Part shown: one piece after another, positions 11,800-24,142 of the stretch | How positions within the stretch are numbered: position 1 is the stretch's first letter | How the letters are laid out: every line of letters begins with the position of its first letter | Source: Tieghemostelium lacteum | Lineage: Eukaryota > Evosea > Eumycetozoa > Dictyosteliales > Raperosteliaceae | NCBI GenBank assembly: GCA_001606155.1 | Contig: LODT01000020.1 | Span: 248,001 to 312,000 of the forward strand | Length of the DNA stretch: 64,000 bases | Reading direction: 5' to 3' | Notes under the pieces: model-generated | Told to the model about the DNA's origin: nothing | Seen by the model: only the letters and a program-made list of their open reading frames with translations | Database searches by the model: none | Translations under genes and position numbers: made by a program

Positions 11800-13506
11800 T
11801 TATGGAGCAAATGAACTGTCATCAGTTGGTTGACAATGATCATCACATGGACCGAATGGAAGTACATTTGGAACAACAGCAGCTTCGGAGGTGTATTTCA
11901 TAGTGTATTGATCGTTAATTGGTTGATCTAATACATATTCAGCTTCGAGGATAAAGCCTCTCCAACCCTTGTCTGGGGCACTTAGGGTTACAGAGTAGAC
12001 TCCAGTGGTCTCAGCCTCAACGTCTCTTTCGAACCAAAGGATGAATTGAACACATTTCTCTGGATCAGTACAAGTGAGTAATCTAAAGTCTCTTCTGGTG
12101 GTGGACTCGGTGACAGCATCCCAAACCTTAACTTTAGTTGGTACCAATGATCCAGGGGCTAGTGTCATGGTAATTGTAGCAGACTGGTTATCAGCAGAAT
12201 ACTGAATATCCCATGTGAAATTTGGTCTGGTAAGATTTTGAATGACCATATTGGCAAAAGAGACAATGGATAACAAGACATCAGTTTGGTGGCCCATTAA
12301 AGAGTGTTCGGCATTTGGAACTAGACGTAAATGTTTCTCACCAATTAAACTGTTCCAGAAGAATTGTGGACTGTCTGGAAGGAAGAATTCATCACCAGTT
12401 GAGCAGACTGCGTATTTTGGAAGTGTAAGTCTGTCGATATAGGAGAATGGGTCGACGACAGCGGCAAGGGCTGTGAAGTTCTCAGTGTTGAGGTAAGCCA
12501 TGACACCTTCATCGATATAATCGTTTAATGCAAATGACCAACCTCCATAAGCTTGGTATTGGTGTCCCATGTTAAGTTGCATGTTGAGGATTGGCATGAC
12601 AATAGGTGCGATGGCAATGACTCTAGGATCAACTGCACCGGCGAGCCATGTAACCCAACCTCTCTTGGAAGCACCTGCAATAAAGAAATGGTTGATTTGC
12701 AATGGAATCTCTTGTGCGAATTCCTGAATGGCGTCCATAGCCTTAACAACTGCCTTGGTCATTGGGAGTCTTGCAAGCCAAATTGGATCACTAGTGTCAT
12801 TAAGGAAATGTCTCCAAGTATATGCAATAAGTCCATCTTCAATTCTTTGAACACCATCATTATTAAAGATAATGGGTTGATTTGGAATCTGAGTTAGACC
12901 TACAGTTACAACTCCAGAGGCTTCACATGCCAATGAAATGGTTGAATCCAATGATGATGGAGTTTTCCAATTAGAATTACTACCACCATCAACATAAATA
13001 AATGCAGTATCTGATGTTACATCATTTGGTACGCAACTATATTATAATATATTAGTATATTTCAAATTGAGTTTTGAGTTTTGATATAAGGTATACTTAC
13101 ATTGATAACCAATGTTTCCAAAGTGGCCAATCTGATTCAGCTGTAGTCATCCAAGTTTGTGAAGCTATTTTACAATTTTTTTATAAATCCCCAGGAATGT
13201 TAGTATGTGCTGTGTGTGTTGATTTATTAGATTTTTTCTTTTTTTGGAAACTTACTTAATTCAATAATGAATGCAGTGTAGGATTCATCTTTAATTGTGT
13301 TATTTAATGTCCATTTATAACTATTGTGATTTTTAGAGAGGCATATTAGTACGATGATGACGTATTCTTGTTTTATGAAAAGTCAAATGTTAAACTTGGC
13401 ATTTAGGGAATACAAACCTTGGATCTGGTAAATTTATATAGTCATCTAATGGAGTACATCTAGCGAGTACTGCCAAAGTACACAGAACAAATAGAGTAAA
13501 TTTCAT
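11800..13506 (-). CDS. aprA: AprA-like secreted proliferation repressor (PhoPQ-related family)
   Basis: Homologue of the Dictyostelium autocrine proliferation repressor AprA, a secreted chalone; its fold is the PhoPQ-activated pathogenicity-related (PqaA) alpha/beta hydrolase family. Four exons: 13506-13418, 13320-13256, 13164-13101 and 13036-11800, with phases 2, 1 and 2 all keeping frame; 484 residues. The first donor is GTTTGT. Residues 1-17 form a signal peptide (MKFTLFVLCTLAVLA). Visible hydrolase landmarks are GASKRGW (nucleophile elbow Ser), CSTGDEFFLPD (Asp candidate) and VPNAEHSL (His candidate), so the triad looks intact. The C-terminal beta-rich part is typical of the family. Whether it is the orthologue or a paralogue of aprA cannot be told from this window. 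Confidence 0.88.
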
Positions 13507-13624
13507 CTCTTTTTCAAATCAAAAAAAAAACTAAATAGATATTTCAGAAAAAAGTTTTTTATCAAAGATTTTTTACTGTTGATTCCCAAAACAATTGCAA
13601 ATTTTAGATTATTACTGTAATGTG

Positions 13625-13736
13625 GGTGATAACTATAATAAATAGATATTTTATTAAAAATAAATTAATAATAAAATAAATTAGTTATATAATAAATAGA
13701 TAGATTTTATTAAATGAAGTTTCTGTAAAGCTATAA
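13625..13736. repeat. Direct repeat unit, copy 1
   Basis: Begins GGTGATAACTATAATAAAT and ends TTTCTGTAAAGCTATAA. Copy 2 at 13856-13966 has the same order of words with a few indels in the A/T tracts and one substitution in the TTTCT(G/A)TAAAGCTATAA end. Confidence 0.85.
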
Positions 13737-13855
13737 TCAGATTTACCATCTTTACAATATCTTTGTTTAACCCATACCCTTTTTGCATATAACTATTTTT
13801 GTTGTTCATGTTTTATAACCTAATTTGATATTATATTTAATTATTTAGAATTTCT

Positions 13856-13966
13856 GGTGATAACTATAATAAATAGATATATTAAAAATAAATTAATATT
13901 AAAATTAATTAGTTATATATATAAATAGATAGATTTTTATTAAATGAAGTTTCTATAAAGCTATAA
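13856..13966. repeat. Direct repeat unit, copy 2
   Basis: Second copy of the unit at 13625-13736, in the same orientation, 119 bases downstream. Shared words include ATAACTATAATAAATAGATAT, AATTAGTTATAT, AAATAGATAGATTTT and TTAAATGAAGTTTCT. It is a local duplication in non-coding DNA. Confidence 0.85.
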
Positions 13967-14230
13967 AATATTAATTTACAAATAAAAATTGATTTATTTT
14001 GTTTGAAAAAGGTCAAAAAACAAACAAATAGATTAGAGGTTTGGATTATGGATATTGTTTACATTATTATAGCATGGGGAATAATAGTAATAAAGATATT
14101 ATTATTATTATTTGTTTGTTGGAGTTATTTCGTTAATTTGGTTATTAATTTTGATGATGATTATTATTAAAAATAATTAATTTGGTTTTTGAGAAATGGT
14201 GAAAGTGAGTGAGGGAAAAAGAATGTTGAT

Positions 14231-14260
14231 TGCTGTTGTTGTTGTTGTTGTTGTTGTTGT
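14231..14260. repeat. GTT trinucleotide run in the GATA gene 3' UTR
   Basis: About eight to nine GTT units (CAA on the gene strand) directly after the GATA gene stop codon, so it is transcribed but untranslated. Such runs are common in dictyostelid coding and flanking DNA. Confidence 0.8.
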
Positions 14261-14261
14261 T

Positions 14262-15782
14262 TTAATCAGAAGGATTTAAAAGTTCAGAAATATCAAAACT
14301 TCTAGAGAGTTGGGGTACTGCCAAATTCTCTTTTTTGACCAATTTTGAGTAATGAAGACCACATGCATTGCAAAGACTTTTTCTACCATCAGGACCACGT
14401 CTCCACTCTGGAGTATCAGTGGTACCACAATGCCTGCAGAAGAGGCTAGTATGGTTCTTTCTTCTTTTAGTTTGTCTGTCTTCTTTTGGAATTTTGCATG
14501 CATGGTATTGTCTTGGTCTGAGAAGAGGTGGTAAATGAATTTGACCCTCCAAGATTGCTCTTTCTGCAGAATCAATATTGGAGAGATCTGGACCGTTTCC
14601 TTCGCCAGAGGATGAAGAATCATCCAAACTATTTGACAACCCTGGGGAACTGTCAGAAGAGGTGAGAGGGGAGGTAAGAGGAACACCCAAGCTGCCACAA
14701 AGTGACATTAAAGGGTTAGAAAGGTCAGGTACTACCTCAACAATGGATCCATTTTTGATTTCTTCCAGCCATTGAGTGTCATCATCCTCTTCAAGGGGTC
14801 TTTTTCCAAGCACTGAACCGCTGCCACTGGTTGCAAAGCCCACACCCACATTTCCACTGTTGCTAGGTGGTTGAAGAAACTGTGTTTTCTTTAGGGATTG
14901 ATAACCACCACCACCATTGCCACTGCTTTTCAATGATGGTGGTGATGTTGGTGTAGAGGAACTATTTTGTGATAACAGTAATTCCAGCTGATGCTGTGGT
15001 ACAGAATTAAAACTTTGGAATACTGGACTTAGCTGTTGAATAAGTGTAGTTGTAGGAGGCTGAGATGAAGAGGATGCGGCACTAGAAGAAGAAGGGAGGC
15101 TTACAAAGATATTAGGTGGAGGCGATCCACTGTGATGTTGATGATTTTGAAAAGGGTTACCAAAAGGGTTGCGAATTACTTTTCTAGATTTTTCAGATTC
15201 ATCCAAAAGTAGTGAGAATTTAGAAGGAGGACTTCGTGCAACTTCTCCATCTCCACCACTGGCATTCATAGAAGACCCACATTCGTCGACATCCTCTTCT
15301 ATTCCAGTACCATAGTAGTGAGAATTCTGATGATAGCCATTGTATTTTGATAAAGCACCAGTTGAACAAGAGGCTGCAGTGTTGTTATTAGTGGTATTTG
15401 AACAACGCACAAGAATAGTTTTCTTTTTTGAGAGATCATATCTAGCTGATGTTGGGTCCACTAACAATACTTGTCCAGAGAGTTTGATACCCTCAACAAG
15501 ATTCTGTAGAGAGACTTCACAAGATTTCAATACACTACTGTACCAAAGTCCCATATCATCAGGCCATGACACTTGTATATTCTCAATGGCATCTGATCTA
15601 ATCAGTTGAATAAGCTCTTTGGCATTTTTACACTCACAATGTTTAAATTCCATATTTAAACTATTTGATCCTATTGTCGAGTTACTATTGTTATTATTAA
15701 TATTGTTATTTGATATTGTAGTTGTAGTTGTTGTTATAGTTTGTATACTGTTTTGTGTCAGCACTGATTGATTATTTGTCAT
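14262..15782 (-). CDS. GATA-type zinc-finger transcription factor
   Basis: Nuclear DNA-binding protein of 506 residues, read as one exon. The single zinc finger lies near the C-terminus (about residues 447-472): Cys-x2-Cys-x18-Cys-x2-Cys, with [20 protein letters not shown] and a following basic stretch. The 18-residue loop is the plant/fungal (type IVb) spacing, not the animal 17-residue loop. Upstream is a short basic patch ([12 protein letters not shown]). The N-terminal part (about residues 45-125) is a non-repetitive, apparently folded region with [20 protein letters not shown] and KTILVRC; the rest is Ser/Pro/Gly-rich and probably disordered. Several dictyostelid GATA factors control development; I cannot assign which this is. 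A possible 5' UTR intron is suggested by a TTTATTTTAG acceptor near 15857. Confidence 0.93.
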   Translation of the reverse strand: MTNNQSVLTQNSIQTITTTTTTISNNNINNNNSNSTIGSNSLNMEFKHCECKNAKELIQLIRSDAIENIQVSWPDDMGLWYSSVLKSCEVSLQNLVEGIKLSGQVLLVDPTSARYDLSKKKTILVRCSNTTNNNTAASCSTGALSKYNGYHQNSHYYGTGIEEDVDECGSSMNASGGDGEVARSPPSKFSLLLDESEKSRKVIRNPFGNPFQNHQHHSGSPPPNIFVSLPSSSSAASSSSQPPTTTLIQQLSPVFQSFNSVPQHQLELLLSQNSSSTPTSPPSLKSSGNGGGGYQSLKKTQFLQPPSNSGNVGVGFATSGSGSVLGKRPLEEDDDTQWLEEIKNGSIVEVVPDLSNPLMSLCGSLGVPLTSPLTSSDSSPGLSNSLDDSSSSGEGNGPDLSNIDSAERAILEGQIHLPPLLRPRQYHACKIPKEDRQTKRRKNHTSLFCRHCGTTDTPEWRRGPDGRKSLCNACGLHYSKLVKKENLAVPQLSRSFDISELLNPSD

Positions 15783-16849
15783 GATGGTTTAATCCCAAAC
15801 TAATATTTAAAATTTTTTTCTTATTGTTCTGTCCTTCAAAAACTCTGATTTTCCTAAAATAAATACTTTGTGTTAATGTGTTGGTGATATATAATAGTAA
15901 AAATTAAAAAAAAAAAAATAATTTTTTGTATTTTTATATAGCGCAGAGTTATTATAATTTATAATTTTGATTAATTGTTTTTTTTTTTTTGATTTCTTTG
16001 ATATTAGGTGGTTATTTACCGATAACTTTTTTTTTTGGATAGATCTGAAATGTGAAATTATTGGAATTTGGTATCAAATTTAAAGAGGGGTTATAATATT
16101 ATTTATTATATCTAAATTTGATCCATTATTCCTGCATTTATAAAAAAAAATAATTCATTCATTTAATGATATGTACATACTTTCGTGTAATAGTTTTGTT
16201 TTCTGTAATCAATCAAATATTAGAAAATTTTTTTTTTGTTTAGAAGAATGGCGATGAATATTAACGGAGTAGTTAAGTATTTCAATAAAAAATAAATAAT
16301 TTAAAAAAATTTTTTTTTTAAAATTATTATAATTTGAGGTCTAAATCAGATCAACAGCAATAACACAATCGGACACATACATACGGTCAAATAAAGAGAT
16401 CAGTTTCTCTTTTTAGATTATTTTTAAAAATTCTATATTTTTTTTTTAACACTTTCCAAATTTTAAACAAATATATAACTATATCTATATTCAAAAACAA
16501 TTCCTTAAAAAAAAAATGAATTCATTTAGATTGTAACTGTGAGACATTATAGTGGAAGTCAACTGTTTTATGCTGTGATATCTCTTCATAGGTATCCCAA
16601 AATTGGTTTTACAGATTATGACAAAAACCTACATTTTTTTATTACGAAAGAGGCAAACCCGAATGATAATATCATTTATTATTTTGCTAAAATTATTTTT
16701 ATTATAATAATACCAAATCAACATTTTATATTAATAGAACTAGATAAATCTCTAAAAGAAAAAGCAATGAAATAATTTAGTATTTTTGTATCATTTGTGA
16801 GCCAAAGGAATTTACTAGTTTTATTATAATTAATGTTAATAAATGGCTT
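15783..16849. other. Intergenic upstream of GATA gene
   Basis: About 1.07 kb of AT-rich DNA between two minus-strand genes, probably holding the GATA promoter and a possible 5' UTR intron. A 78-codon open stretch on the plus strand (16539-16775) has no ATG start and no recognisable similarity, and is not called as a gene. Confidence 0.55.
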
Positions 16850-19800
16850 TCATGGTATAGGCTGGTGTTGATAAATATTATTATTTTGTTCTTGTTGTTG
16901 TTGTTGCTGCTGTTGTTGTGGTAGTGGTTGTGGTTGTGGCTGTTGTTGAGGAATAATTTGTGGTACTAATTGAGGAACTGTTTGTAATTGTTGTTGCTGT
17001 TGCTGTTGTAGGGGTTGAACTTGAGGAGCAGGGTTTATTACAGCAGGTGTCTGATGTTGATAGATGATAGTTTGTTGTAAGTTTTGTACTTGACCAGTTA
17101 GAGGTGGACCAACATAGGGTATAGGTGTACCTTGGGCAAGTGCATCCTTTTTCTCAGTTTGGAAATTTGTAATCATTTGTTCCATTATAATGAGAATCTG
17201 GGGAAAATTAGGTCTATGAGAAGGATCAGTTTCCCAACATCTATTAATCAATTGCGCATAGTCTTTAGGACACCAATCTGGAATTGGAAGTCTTTCACCC
17301 CTGTCAATAGATCTAACGACTTGCATTGTATTCTTTCCAGCGTAGGGAATGAGTCTAGTCAACAGTTCCCAAAGCACAATTGCAAAACTGTAGACATCAG
17401 CCTTCTCAGTGTAACCCTCTTCTGCTAAGACCTCCGGTGCAACCCAACCAGTAGTTCCGCACATGGTCTTGGCAAATGTATTGGATTTGACTGTTGCCAA
17501 TCCAAAATCAGCAACTTTTACTTGCCAATTATCATCGACTAGCAAATTGTCAGTTTTTAGATCTCTGTGGATAATGATAGGGTTTCTCGAGTGTAGATAA
17601 GTCATACCACGTGCACAATCAAATCCAATTTGTAGACGTAGTCCCCAATCCATTTTTACATTTTCATCGAGTAGAATGTTTGCCAAACTTCCTTTTGAGA
17701 GATATTCAGTAACTATACAAGGTGACTCTGGTTCTGTACAAGCACCCATAAACAATACAATATTTGGATGTCTCAATTTACACAATAAATCAACCTCCTT
17801 TCTGAGGTCACTAATAAGTTTAGGATTTACGTTGTCATTAAAGAGCATCTTTACAGCCACTTCAGTACCCCTCCAATTTCCTCTAAATACCTGACCATAT
17901 CCACCACGTCCAATTCTAACTCCAAGAGTAATATCACTTAATGGGACTTCCCATTCAAATGGTTTATCTTTTGGTACTTCTTTGGCTCTTTGTGGTATAG
18001 CAAATGGTGATTGTTCAATAGCTTGATTCTGGGCATTAGTTGGTGTTGTAGGTTGTGGTGATTGTATTGCATTATTATTGTTATTATTTACTGTAATATT
18101 TAATTGTTGTGTTGGTGAAGGTAATGGTAATTGTTGTTGTTGTTGAAGTATATGGCTCGGTGGTGGATGATTTTGTGTGTGAAAAACTGTATTTGTATTT
18201 AAAATTTGTACTGGTGATGATGGGTTGTGTGTTGGTGATAGTAGTGATATTTGTGAGATACCATTTGCAACATTAGTACTAATGGTATTTGGTTGTAGTT
18301 GACTTGTGAGTTGTGGTGAAGTGGTAGTAGGTGGAGTTGTAATGGTAGTTGTAATAGTAGGTGGAGAAGTACCACTATTAGGATCCCACAAATGAGGTTG
18401 TTGACTCAACAAAATCTGTGGAAGATTAGCAATGGTACCTGGTTGATGAAGTTGCTGTTGTAAAATAGTTGCCTCCTCTTCAAATTTTGAAGCTTTGGCA
18501 TTGGCAATTTGCAATTCTTCCTCCAGTTGTTTGAGTTTCATCTCTGCTTCGATATGCTGCTTTTTAATGTCATCAAAATTTTTGTTTTTTCTCTTTTTGG
18601 TGTCCATTGCATTCTGTGCAAATACTTGGGCAACTGCAATGGTGGATGCAGTGTCAATGGATGGTGGTGAATGGTTTTGACCACTCTTATTCACGTGGGG
18701 TTTCTCATGACGGGCTTTGGTAGGTGGGGGTTTATAGTCTTTGAGAAACTGTAGTATCTCTTGTGGTGATTTCTTTAGAATGGCTTTGGAGAGAGGTAAT
18801 CTGTTACCTTCTAACCATAGTACCTGCAATTGAGATGCTTCCAACATATTAGCGGGAAGAGATGATAATTGATTATATCTCAAACGCAACTCTACCAGGT
18901 TACTCATCTGGTTGATGTTAGTCTGCGGTGAGATATCTGTAATCTGGTTAAATGATAAATCTAGAATTTTCAAACTTGTAAGCTTATTAATCTCTTTTGG
19001 CATGGTTTTGATGTTGTTGTTGTTGAGATAGAGTGTAGTCAATCGAGGTAGTTGGTAGAGTTCTTTTGGGAGAATAGTGAGTTGATTGTGATTGAGTCTT
19101 AGACGTTTCAAATGAACTAGCAATCCAATGGACTTGGACACCTTTTTCAAGTGATTTGCAGAGAGATCCAAATCACGGAGTTCTACAAGTGACCATACGT
19201 CAGAGGGTATCACTTTCAACCAAGAATTACTCAATGATAATTTGGGTGACTTGTTAGTGAGACATGATTGAATTCTTAGAGGTACATCATCCTCTTCGTC
19301 ATCCTCTTCATCGTCAGCCTGTTGAAATGGTGTAGAGACATTAGATTCGTCCTTTTGATCGATATCCATGAGTTTATGTCTGTCTTCAGAGGAATTGGGA
19401 TGAGAATGCATTTCCTCTTTTTCACCATCCGATTTTGATTGATCTTCATCTGTAGATTGGTGATCTTCAAAATGGTGAGTCTCTGGACTGTTATTATGTG
19501 AAACCTCGGATTCATCAGTAGTCTTATGACTACCACCTCCACTGCCATTGTTATTCATTGACTTATCATCATGGTGATGAATGTGACTAGTAATAGTTTC
19601 ATAAGTCTCACCTTCTTCGCCATCACCATACTTTATATAGTTTTGGTACTGGTCATCTACCTCTTCATGTAACATCTTATCTCTTTCCAATCTCTCTCTA
19701 GTAATCTCCTCAATTTCATCTGATTGCTGTTGGTTATTATTATTTTTATTATTTATATTAATACTGCTACTACTGATATCTAAAAGGTTATTATTACTAT

Positions 19801-20495
19801 TATTATTATTATTAATGACTGTAAATTCTCTAGGAGGTGATGATACTATTTTATTGTAACCAAATATCCAAAAATTTTTTTTGCCAAAATATTAAAAATA
19901 AAAAAATAAAAAATATCTAGTGTTAATGGGTTCCATTTCTATAAATAAAATTATTTCCCTCTCTCTGTTTTTGTTTGGAGGGAATATGCTTATTCCACAA
20001 ATGACTAAAAGTACACATACATTTTGTAAATGAGGTTCTTTTTCTTCTATGATAAAGTTTTTGACCTTCATCTTCTTCTTCTTCTTCTTCAAATCTCTCT
20101 TCTTCATTTGGATCACCCATTTTCTTTCTCTTCTTGTCAAAGTTGTTGTTATTATTGTTATTATCAATGGTATTTTTCATATTATTAATAGATGATTTAG
20201 TATCTGTTAGCATTGGATCAGTGTTGCCGGTGGAGGTATTTTCTTTGCTATTGTATTGTATACCATCTTCTTCTTCATCTTCTTCAGTTGAAGTGATACC
20301 ATTTGTTTTTTTCTTGTTACCATTTGATAATGTTGTGACTGATTGCTTCTGTTGTAGATGGGTAATTGAGTTGTTCTCTATAATATTACTACTGTTATTA
20401 TTATTACTACTAGTATTAATATTGTTGTTGTTGTTGTTGTTGTTGTTGGTGGTGGTTGTTGATGGTTTTGATAAATAATTATAAGTTCCTTCCAT
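16850..20495 (-). CDS. LRR-containing TKL protein kinase
   Basis: Two exons, 20495-20021 and 19845-16850. The intron is phase 1 with a GTATGT donor and an AATAG acceptor; 1,156 residues. The first exon is a low-complexity Asn/Ser/Glu head. The acidic/His-rich middle is followed by five to six leucine-rich repeats (about 375-515; e.g. LRDLDLSANHLKKV, LTTLYLNNNNIKTMP). Then come a coiled coil (about 575-625), Thr/Pro/Gln linkers, and a complete kinase domain (about 795-1050) of the tyrosine-kinase-like group. Catalytic motifs are all present: GRGGYGQVF, VAVK, HRDLKTDN, DFGLA, and WVAPEV at the APE position. HRDLKTDN indicates Ser/Thr rather than Tyr specificity. The C-terminal 100 residues are Gln/Pro-rich. 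Substrate unknown. The LRR plus TKL architecture is typical of dictyostelids. Confidence 0.92.
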
Positions 20496-21180
20496 TAATC
20501 TCTAGATAAAAACTAAATGGCTAGATGAGTGCGATTACAAAGTTCTCCTTGTTCTACAAAGAGCTTAGTAATATTCTTTTTTTGTTTCTTTGGGTGTTGT
20601 TTATTGGTGAAAAGTTGTTTTCTACAGTAGGGATATCCACTTTAACTGTATACTCTGTGGTAAAAAAGAATCAATTATCCTTTTGTAATAAAGGTAATAA
20701 TTTAAAAAAAAAAACTCTCTTTGTAACTTTGGGTAGAGGTCGAAATGAATATAAAACAAAAAAAAAAAAATATTAAAAAAAATTTAAAATTTTAATGATA
20801 ATTTTCAAAGAGTCCTTAATATGTATATCCAAATAAAATTAGTAATAATATCAATAAAATTAAAGATATAATTTAATAATAAAATATATAAATATAAAAG
20901 AAACTTTTTTTGAGTTCTTAAATATCTAAAGAGTAATAAAAAAATTTTTTATTTTTTTTTTTAATTTTTTTTGATAATAATCACTTACTTTATACAGATT
21001 GATACAACAAATAAATAAATTAAATATAATTAAAACTTAGTATTTTGGTCAAATAGGAGACAAAGACACTTTATAGTACTGACACACAATCAACACAAAT
21101 AGTAGAACATAAAATATCATAAATATCCAACCTTTTGGTTTTATTACAGTGTGTATATATTGGGTGACTGGAGTGGAAAA
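20496..21180. other. Divergent promoter region, kinase and makorin
   Basis: AT-rich spacer between the divergently transcribed LRR-TKL kinase and makorin genes, so it probably holds both promoters. T runs near 20945-20975. A minus-strand 68-codon hydrophobic ORF (21049-21255) straddles its right end and overlaps makorin exon 1; see findings. Confidence 0.6.
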
Positions 21181-23707
21181 ATGAATAACCATCATTATCA
21201 CCACAATCATCAACATGGAAACTATAGCAGCGATGCTAATGGTTCTAAAAAACATTATTCAAGTAGGTCTTAGACAAAACAACAAAATCATGATAAACAC
21301 CACCAGTGTTAACATATTTTTTTTTTTTTCTAATATATCTCAAAATACTTGGAATTGTTAATTTATAGATTCACATGAAGACGATTATAATAATCATAGT
21401 CATCATAAAGGCAATAATAATACCAATTCAGTTGTCTGTAAATTCTTTAAAAATGGTAAATGTCTGTCTGGAAAGAACTGTAAGTTCTCACATGATTTAT
21501 CATTGATTGAGAATGAAATTGCTGTGAATAGCTATATAATAGGGAATAGTTATCAACAACAACAACAACAGCCACAACAACAAACAGCAATATGTAAATA
21601 CTATACAGCAGGTTATTGTAAAGCTGGTTTAAAATGTGCCTATCAACATATTGATAATAACAATACATCTTCCGATAACAACACTACAAAAAAAATAATA
21701 AATACTCCAACACCACCATTATCAAATCATAGTTCATCATCATCATTAACTTCACAAGTTCAAACATCACCAACTACTACTACCACACCACCACCAACAA
21801 CAACATCATCATCAATAGCAACAATTATAAAAACTACAGAACAACCACCAATTCAACAACCAATTCAAAATCAAATATATAGTAATAACAATGGTAATAA
21901 TAATAGTTTTCATCCTATGAATGGGATAGGAGTGGGTAATGGAACCTCATCAAGTCAAAATATACAATTTATGCCAACACTTATAAATGGATTCTTACCA
22001 ATTCCAACACTGCCAATATTTCAAGATAGCACAACTTACCAATCACAGTTTATAGATGAGAATAATAGTATACAAAACAGTTTTAAAGAACTGAAAATTA
22101 ATAATAATAATATATATAATAGTAGTACAAATGTAGATATAGTAACGACACCACAACCAACCACACCAACATCACAACAACAGCAGCAACATACCATGTC
22201 AAAATCACCATTACTAGGTCAAACAGGATCCATTGCATTGTCACCTACCAGAACATTGCACTTTACCAACAGTCTTTCATTTCTTCCCAATTCACCTAGA
22301 AATGCAGTAACATCATCGTCACCAAGTTCACCATTTAGTCCACAGAATCAGTTTACAGTATCTGTACATCAGAGTACTCAATCTATTCTCTCATCATCAC
22401 CCAGTCCATTCTTTTCAGCACCTATTCCAGTGGGATTTCATACAACTGGTGAAGCAATGGTTATGGAGACTAATGATGATGATGACTATCTTGATGATGA
22501 CGATGAAGATGATGTTTATACCAATACAAATGGTCTCATTATCATTGATGACAATTATGACAATGATAAATTTGATCCTTTTGAATATAGGGAAATTGAT
22601 GTAAAAAACTATTTGAGACATTCTGAAGAGATACTTTCAAAGCAATTACAACAAAAATCTGAAAATAATAGTAATAATAAAATAGAACAACCAAACAACT
22701 CTGTAAATTATAATAATAATAATATAAATAATAATAATACAAATAATAATACAAATAATAATAATAATAATAATAATAATAGTGAAAAATCAGAATTATT
22801 AGAAGATAGCAAAACACCACTTTCCTATTTAGATGCATTGAAATTAAATTTGCCAGCGGATTATTATATTTCCTATGACCACAATACTAGTGGTAATATG
22901 ATAAATTCTGTTACTAAAGGTTCCGGAGATAGATCAGAAATACTCTGTCACTTTTATATTCAAGGAGGATGTAGAAATGGTGACTCTTGCAAATATGTTC
23001 ATGGTAACTACTGTGAGATTTGTGAGAAGCCAATGTTGGTACCAGGAAACCAAGAACAGAATGAGGCACATATGACAGAATGCCTCATTTCTCAACAGAA
23101 ACAATCCCAAAGAGAGGAAATGAGAGACTTGGAATGTGGAATCTGTTTTGAAAGTATTGTAGACAAGGGTAGAAGATTTGGGTTACTTTCACATTGTAAC
23201 CATGTTTTCTGTTTGGAATGTATTCGTGAGTGGAGAGGTACCAATCAACCTATTACCGGTCAACCTATACCTACCAACCCCAACTCTATTCAAAATACAG
23301 CTCGTCTTTGTCCAATGTGTAGAGTAAACTCTCATTTTATCATTCCAGCTGATATCTATGTCAGCGATGAAAAGAAACAAGAGATTATTGAGATTTACAA
23401 ATCTAAACTCTCTACCATTCCTTGCAAGTATTTTAATAAGGGTAAAGGATCTTGTAAATTTGGTACCAGTTGTATGTATGCTCACTTGAATCCAGATGGC
23501 TCCACATATAAACCACACATTAGAAAAGTTCAAACTGCCTACGGTGATGTAACCCTCTATTCCAATCAATTGGGAATGTTTTTGAAAACTGATGAAGATG
23601 ACTATGATGAAGATGATCAAAATAACGATGACGAATATCAAGGAGATGACAATGAACCAACCGACTATCACAAAGAGGGTTATCAAATTGATGTAAATGA
23701 AGATTAA
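21181..23707 (+). CDS. Makorin-type RING/CCCH E3 ubiquitin ligase
   Basis: Two exons, 21181-21262 and 21369-23707. The intron is phase 1 (donor GTAGGT, acceptor TTATAG); 806 residues. The short first exon is His/Asn-rich, and the composition continues across the junction, which supports the start. Zinc fingers in order: CCCH at about residues 52-70 and 103-121, a long Asn/Ser/Thr/Pro region of about 430 residues, CCCH at 554-572, the makorin Cys-His segment (YCEICEKPM), a C3HC4 RING at about 617-680 (CGICFESIV, SHCNHVFCLECI, CPMCR), and a last CCCH at 712-732. This order is the makorin signature. The C-terminus is acidic. The expected role is ubiquitin transfer with RNA binding; targets are unknown. 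Confidence 0.93.
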
Positions 23708-24142
23708 ATTCTCTATAGATATTAACTCTATTTTGAATTCAATTAACAAATAAAAAATAACATACACAAAATAAATTAAAAACAAAACAAAAACCAAATG
23801 GAAGACACACATCCCGTGTAATCAACATTTCTTTGAAATTTATTTTTATTTACTGAAAAACTCATCTGTATATATGTATAATGTCATTTTTTATATGTTC
23901 AATTATTATAATAAAATTCATTAATTGTTGATTAATTCCATAAATTTAATAAAAAATTAAAATTTTGAATGATATTGGTCCTTATGTTGTTAAAAAGTTT
24001 TTGTTGACGATTTATGATAAAATGTTGTACAAAAATGGAAAATTTTATTACTCATAATTAAAAAGATAGAATTTACTTTTTTTTTTTTTATATTAAATTT
24101 TTTAAAATAATATTATTTATTGTCATTTAATATATTTTAAAA
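23708..24142. other. Intergenic, makorin to BAG gene
   Basis: AT-rich spacer between two plus-strand genes, presumably the makorin 3' end and the BAG-gene promoter. No ORF or structured element seen. Confidence 0.6.

Larger units (their letters stand above)
13507..14261. other. Intergenic with a duplicated AT-rich module
   Basis: Upstream of the aprA-like gene and downstream of the GATA gene. It contains two diverged copies of a roughly 110-bp AT-rich unit (listed separately) and a GTT run next to the GATA stop codon. No coding region seen. Confidence 0.7.

Noticed and set aside
16539-16775. 78-codon plus-strand frame upstream of the GATA gene
   Set aside because: No ATG at its start, no splice join found to the nearby ATG at about 16516, and Ile/Phe/Asn-rich as expected from AT-rich DNA.
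23189-23812. 207-codon minus-strand frame antisense to makorin
   Set aside because: Hydrophobic composition is the reverse reading of acidic and His/Asn codons; the plus-strand RING and CCCH fingers are unambiguous.
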